A stretch of DNA of 64,000 bases from Acidobacteriota bacterium (GTDB lineage: Bacteria > Acidobacteriota > Blastocatellia > RBC074): NCBI GenBank assembly GCA_016196035.1, contig JACPYM010000066.1, positions 1 through 64,000 on the forward strand, in the 5' to 3' direction. Positions 59,817 through 64,000 of this stretch are shown one piece after another. A model generated the notes under the pieces. The model was not told the DNA's origin and did not search any database. It saw nothing but the letters and a program-made list of their open reading frames with translations. The translations under genes were made by a program, and so were the position numbers. Within the stretch, counting starts at the first letter, position 1, and each line of letters begins with the position of its first letter.

Positions 59817-62800
59817 TCATTTGTGGGCAGGCTTTGGCGAATTAGGCGGTGTGGCCGCGGCTTCTTCCCAAAGCAACTTTGTCAGCGAAAAGCTCAGCGC
59901 GCGGTCGTCGCGGCTCTTGGGATTGGCTTGGCTGGGCGTGACGGTCTGGTCGGCTTGCAGGCGCAACTCCGACCATTCGCCGCTGCCCTGTTGCGCGGGC
60001 GTTATCAGGTATTCGCGTCCGACAAGGCGGTCGGGCGCGGCGAACTCTTCGAGCAGCGCGCCGTTGAGGAATAATTTGAAAACCGTCGGGCGCGCAAAGG
60101 CCCCTGGCACCTGGCCGGCCACGCGCAAGCGCATGGGCTGTCTCGTGTTGAGCAAGCGCACGACACCTGTGCCATCCATCCATTGCCAGCGCGCTTCGCC
60201 CAAGCCTTCCCAACCGTGAAAGCCGCTCAGGAATTCGGCGCGCGGCGGTGATTTGTCCAGCGGCTCGATTTGCCAGAGCCGGTATTGCGACAGGTGGCCC
60301 ACTTCCGTCCAATGGCCCAAGACTTGGCCTTGTGCTTGTTCCGCTTCGTAATCCATCAGTAGCGCGTAAAAGCGCGCGCCCCGCGCCAACACTTGCCGGT
60401 ACACCGCCGGCCACGCGCCGGGCCGGATTTGCTCCCAACGGAAAACCGAACGGTTGGTGTAAAACCGCAACGCCCCGCTCATCTGCATCGAAACCAGCAG
60501 CGCCTCGCGCGGCGCTTGCGCATCGGCCCAGCGACAGGCGTCGGCATTGAGGCTCTGGTCGCGCGCGTAAGTGAAAAATTGATTCTGCGCATAGAAGCGC
60601 AACATCACGCCGAGTGTCATGGCGAACAAAACGCTTGCAAGCGCCCAGCCCCAACGCCGTCGTGGCGCTTTCCAATTCGCCAGCGTACTGTGCGACACCA
60701 GCAACGCGCCCAGCAACAAGCCCGGCAAACCCGGCAACAGAAAGCGCGTGTCGCCCCAGGCCTCGTAAATGTCATAACAGGAATAGAAGCACAGATACGC
60801 GCCAAACCAAGCCAGCAGCAAAGCACGATTGCGCCACGCCGTCCCGCGCGTGGCGCTCACGCCCAGCCAGGCCAGCAACGGCAGCGGGCTAAGCGAAATC
60901 GCCAGCCAATAGGCGTAGTAACTTAGCCGCTTGCCAAAGCCCGCGAACATCAGCGCGTTGTCCAACTGAATCACGCCATAACCGGTGCGCAACGGATGTC
61001 CATACGCCGTCAGGTTGTACGCGCAAAAGACGGCCCCCAACGGCGCACCGCCCAAGCCAAAACGTAACCACGCCTGCCATGTGAACGGCAGGCAAAAGGC
61101 CAGCGGCGCCAGCAACAACACATTCGTCGGACGCACCAGCACCGCCATGCCAAAGGCCGCGCCCGTCCACCAAGACCAATGCGTTTCTCGCCGCGCGCGC
61201 AAACCTGCCCAGACTGCGGCCAGCGCCCAAAACATCGCGGCAACATCGCTCATCGGTTGCGTGGACATGTGGATGACCGTCGAATTGAACGCCAGCATCA
61301 CTGCACCCGCGCCCGCCCACACGCGCGGCAAACCCAGTTCAAGGCCGATCAAAAATATCAACGGCAGGCTCAACGCCGCCAGCAGCGGATTCACCAGATA
61401 CGGCCCCCATCGCCAGCCCGCCAGCAACGCCGCCGCCGCCAGATGCAACGGAAAGCCCACCGGATAAAACGGCGTCTGCACCACCGGTTCGCCAGGGCGT
61501 CGCACCGTCAGATAAGCCAGCGGACAAAACACATCCGCATCATTCGCCGTCAGGCCGAAACGTTCCAGCTCTTTGACCGGCGGTTTGAGCGGCCCATGCA
61601 ACAGCGTGCGCGCGATGTTGGCATAGCCCGAACTGTCAGAACCGCCCACCGCAAACGAGGAGCCTTGTGCAATCCAAACGAAATAACCGGTCAGCAGCGC
61701 CAACAACAACAAGCGGCCCGGCGAAGCGCGCAACCGCGACAGCAGGGCGGTACGGGGAGCGGTAGCGACCTGATCCCGCCGCCGCCGTAGCAGCCGGGAA
61801 ACCAGGTCGCTACCGCTCCCCGTACCGCCCCATCCACGGCGTCCGGCGATTGCTCCAAGTAGCAAGATCAACACGCCCAAGCCCGCCAGCCGCGCCCCTT
61901 GGTTGAAACTTGGCGAGCGAAAGAGGAACTCGACGCGATGCTCGCCCGCCGGGACGCTCAAGCCGCGCAACGCATAATTCACCCGTTCGACCGGCACGCG
62001 CCGCCCGTCAATAAAGGCGTCCCAGCCGCGATAATACATTTCGCTCAACACCAGAAAGCCCGGTTGCGCATGCTTCGTCTGCAATTCCAGGCGTTGCGGT
62101 TCGTAGCGCGTGATTTTGACCTCCGCGCCTGCCGGATCGCCGGGCGCAGGGAGGTCGAGTTGCTCTTTGCCGTACAACTCTTTTTCAAACAGCGCCACCT
62201 CGCGCGGATCGTAAGCCGCACCGTCGCCAAGTTTGCCGGTCTTGATCGCGCGCAGCACTTCGGCGGTGGTGGACATTTGCAAACGGCGCACGAACCAGGC
62301 GCGCGGCAGAAAATGCTTGTTCTCAAACACCGTGACCGTGCCGAACTGTTGCAGCCGTTGCCAGCGCTCTTCGGGAATGTTCAGCACATCGAGCGCAAAG
62401 GAATTGTTTGTCTCGCTGTCAAACACCGCCGCGCGCGTGATGGTGAGATCGGCTTCCGTGGGAAGGTACGTCAATTCGATTTGTTCAATCGTCACGCGGT
62501 CGAATTTGAAACGCGCCAGATAGCGATGGCCTTGGTAACCGTCTTCGGGCCAGCTTTCGATGACTTTGGCGCGGTCGTGTTTGATGACGGCTTTGACATC
62601 GGCGCGGTCATAGGCCCATTCGGCGGTGTCGCGCCCGGCTTGCATTTGTTGTTCGATGACGCGCCCGTCCGTGGTGAAAAGCTTGATGCCGACGACCGGC
62701 GTGCCGGTGGTGAATTGCGGCGAACTGCCCATCGCCGAGACGAAGGCGAGTTCGTTGATCGTCGCGTGTTTTTTGAAGACCGTGCGCACGCCGGGCTTGA

Positions 62801-64000
62801 GTTGCAGCGTGCTCGGCTCGCCGTTGAATTTGATGCCCTCGTAAGTGACGGTGTCTTTCGAGGCCTGTTCACAGAGCAGGTATTTGACGTTGAGCAGATC
62901 GTAACCGCTGTGTTCGGGATTGAACGCGCTGAGGTCTTCGACCCAGCCTTCCAGCGTCATCTGCCCGGCGATGTCGGTCGTGCGCGTGAGGCGCAGCGGG
63001 TCGTAGCCATTCACGCTTTGCAGTCCGCGCACAATCGAGACGTTGGGGAAGTCCAGCATCTCGTAGCCGTCTTTGAAAGGCTGCGGCGACTGACTCAGGA
63101 TGCGAAAGGCATTCAAATCCTTTTCGCGTTCTTTGATGAATTTGACCGAAGGCGCATCGGCCAGCCGTTCGCGCATATTGAAACTGGGCAGCCGCCATTC
63201 ATACGAGAAGCCGTAAGACATCGCATCCAGCAGCACCAGCGCGACGATGGCGACGGAGATCAGCGCGTTTGGTTTACGCGCATACGCCGCCAGCGCCAGC
63301 ACGCCCAAGCCAAAGAACACCACCGGATAGTAAATGTCGGGATTGGCAAACGAACCGGCTTCGGGCGGCAACGGCAAGTCCATCACTAGCCGTTCGTCAA
63401 AGAAGCAATAAATCACGACCGCGACCGCGACGATGCCGCCAAGCACGGCGGAACTCAGGCCGACCAACCGCCAACGTGCGCGCGCTTCCAATTCTGTCAG
63501 CGTCGTGATGCCGAATCCGGCCAGCAACCCCAGCGCCAAATTAAATTCCAGCAAGTGCCGCCCCGGCGCGCGGAACAGGTTATAGACCGGCACGTTATGC
63601 AAAAAGTGATATAAGCCGAAAGGCAAATTGTCGCCTAGCGCCAAGCCCACTGCGACCACCGCCCACGCCAGCCAGAACCATTGCAACGCGGTTTTACGCC
63701 AGCGGCAAAGCGTGACCAGCGCCAACAGCCACGTCAGCATGCCCACATAACCCGCCGTCTCGGTCGGATTCCAGCGGCCCCAGTACGGCACTTTGTACGG
63801 GTCAAGTGCCGCGCCGCCGAAATAATACGGGAAGAAAAAGCCCAGGATTTGCCGGGGCGGCAGTGAGAACTGCGAGAAGTATTCGTATGTGATGGCCGCG
63901 CGTTCGCTGAAATGCAGCATCTCGCGTTCGGGCAAGAGCTGAATCATAGAGAGCAACGCACCGCACAAGCCCATCGCTGCCAACGCGCCCAGATAACGCC
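59817..64000 (-). CDS. YfhO-like membrane protein fused to a GT-C glycosyltransferase, 5' partial
   Basis: The frame runs off the right edge; at least 1388 codons lie inside. Counting from 63983, residues 1-717 are YfhO-like: membrane helices, YLFHNVPVYNLFRAPGRHLL-like segments, a large outside domain (VQTSVNGYDPLRLTR-type region, YYRGWDAFIDGRRVPVERVN) and a last helix LAGLGVLILLLGAIAG. Residues 718-746 are the translation of a perfect palindrome (61745-61830). After it a second complete GT-C enzyme starts: a helix, then the acidic loop GGSDSSGYANIART, about ten more helices and a C-terminal GWEGLGEARWQWMDGTG domain like that of the 57360 gene. YfhO proteins are implied in glycosylation of teichoic acids or lipids; both halves likely handle lipid-linked sugars. 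Confidence 0.85.
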   Translation of the reverse strand, partial: RYLGALAAMGLCGALLSMIQLLPEREMLHFSERAAITYEYFSQFSLPPRQILGFFFPYYFGGAALDPYKVPYWGRWNPTETAGYVGMLTWLLALVTLCRWRKTALQWFWLAWAVVAVGLALGDNLPFGLYHFLHNVPVYNLFRAPGRHLLEFNLALGLLAGFGITTLTELEARARWRLVGLSSAVLGGIVAVAVVIYCFFDERLVMDLPLPPEAGSFANPDIYYPVVFFGLGVLALAAYARKPNALISVAIVALVLLDAMSYGFSYEWRLPSFNMRERLADAPSVKFIKEREKDLNAFRILSQSPQPFKDGYEMLDFPNVSIVRGLQSVNGYDPLRLTRTTDIAGQMTLEGWVEDLSAFNPEHSGYDLLNVKYLLCEQASKDTVTYEGIKFNGEPSTLQLKPGVRTVFKKHATINELAFVSAMGSSPQFTTGTPVVGIKLFTTDGRVIEQQMQAGRDTAEWAYDRADVKAVIKHDRAKVIESWPEDGYQGHRYLARFKFDRVTIEQIELTYLPTEADLTITRAAVFDSETNNSFALDVLNIPEERWQRLQQFGTVTVFENKHFLPRAWFVRRLQMSTTAEVLRAIKTGKLGDGAAYDPREVALFEKELYGKEQLDLPAPGDPAGAEVKITRYEPQRLELQTKHAQPGFLVLSEMYYRGWDAFIDGRRVPVERVNYALRGLSVPAGEHRVEFLFRSPSFNQGARLAGLGVLILLLGAIAGRRGWGGTGSGSDLVSRLLRRRRDQVATAPRTALLSRLRASPGRLLLLALLTGYFVWIAQGSSFAVGGSDSSGYANIARTLLHGPLKPPVKELERFGLTANDADVFCPLAYLTVRRPGEPVVQTPFYPVGFPLHLAAAALLAGWRWGPYLVNPLLAALSLPLIFLIGLELGLPRVWAGAGAVMLAFNSTVIHMSTQPMSDVAAMFWALAAVWAGLRARRETHWSWWTGAAFGMAVLVRPTNVLLLAPLAFCLPFTWQAWLRFGLGGAPLGAVFCAYNLTAYGHPLRTGYGVIQLDNALMFAGFGKRLSYYAYWLAISLSPLPLLAWLGVSATRGTAWRNRALLLAWFGAYLCFYSCYDIYEAWGDTRFLLPGLPGLLLGALLVSHSTLANWKAPRRRWGWALASVLFAMTLGVMLRFYAQNQFFTYARDQSLNADACRWADAQAPREALLVSMQMSGALRFYTNRSVFRWEQIRPGAWPAVYRQVLARGARFYALLMDYEAEQAQGQVLGHWTEVGHLSQYRLWQIEPLDKSPPRAEFLSGFHGWEGLGEARWQWMDGTGVVRLLNTRQPMRLRVAGQVPGAFARPTVFKLFLNGALLEEFAAPDRLVGREYLITPAQQGSGEWSELRLQADQTVTPSQANPKSRDDRALSFSLTKLLWEEAAATPPNSPKPAHK
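61745..61830. repeat. 28-bp-arm perfect palindrome inside the fused gene
   Basis: 61745-61772 and 61803-61830 are exact inverted copies around a 30-base loop (core GGGGAGCGGTAGCGACCTG). Same family as 21721-21817 and 47740-47773. It lies at the junction of the YfhO-like and GT-C halves and is read through in frame. Confidence 0.9.

Noticed and set aside
61899-63389. 496-codon plus-strand open frame
   Set aside because: Antisense to the YfhO-like gene; composition rich in Arg/Gln/His/Asp typical of a G+C-rich shadow frame, no domain.

Overview
The window looks like a chromosomal segment of an Acidobacteriota genome, most likely Blastocatellia-like. This is inferred from protein types and not from a marker gene. 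The pointers are a VWFA-related Acidobacterial domain protein (6623-7618), a very long Oar-like TonB-dependent receptor with an N-terminal carboxypeptidase-regulatory-like domain (25524-29114), secreted proteins built from putative Ig and DYDGDGK (FG-GAP) repeats, DUF1080 and CE15 enzymes, and a G+C-rich, loosely packed gene arrangement. I saw no rRNA, tRNA, CRISPR array or intact transposase gene.

Layout. 1-2742: remains of two surface-protein genes, one frameshifted FG-GAP protein and one 5'-truncated gene. 3392-9633: CE15 glucuronoyl esterase, MacB-type ABC permease, VWA protein, OsmC-like protein and a PLP decarboxylase. 9640-11757 (minus): VapC toxin and its antitoxin, mnmA, and a small coiled-coil protein. 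11885-19620: a defence-type island. A NorQ/CbbQ-like AAA+ ATPase and a NorD/CbbO-like VWA protein are separated by a restriction enzyme candidate and a D12-class DNA methyltransferase. They are followed by a second restriction-modification set (beta-class methyltransferase, convergent ApaLI-like nuclease, XRE controller protein with a C-box). 19686-24594: a Thg1-like gene with an in-frame TGA at a tryptophan position, a Bcr/CflA drug exporter, a DUF1080 protein, a metallophosphoesterase and a TIGR04283-type glycosyltransferase. 24601-38564: a probable amino-sugar utilisation region. It has a HutC/NagR-type GntR regulator with a DasR/NagR-like operator, the TonB receptor, DUF4127, a permease, a hydantoinase/oxoprolinase, a LolA-like protein, an ImmA/IrrE metallopeptidase, a GlcNAc-kinase-like protein and NanE. 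38551-59654: purN, a giant S8 peptidase, an S9 peptidase, purM, purF, an SDR, an aldehyde dehydrogenase, an Ig-repeat secreted protein and a GT-C membrane glycosyltransferase. 59817-64000 (minus, running off the edge): a YfhO-like protein fused to a second GT-C glycosyltransferase.

The most striking overall property is the intergenic DNA. About eighteen inverted repeats, many with perfect arms of 17-37 bp, occupy a large share of the gaps between genes. They fall into many unrelated sequence families, three of which recur inside the window. Four lie inside reading frames: one forms the N-terminal extension of a secreted protein, one supplies the last codons and stop of the kinase, one (a single arm) lies in the S9 peptidase, and one bridges two membrane-protein genes into a single 1388-codon frame. 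They look like MITE/REP-type non-autonomous elements that also remodel genes. No palindrome was seen within the restriction-modification genes.
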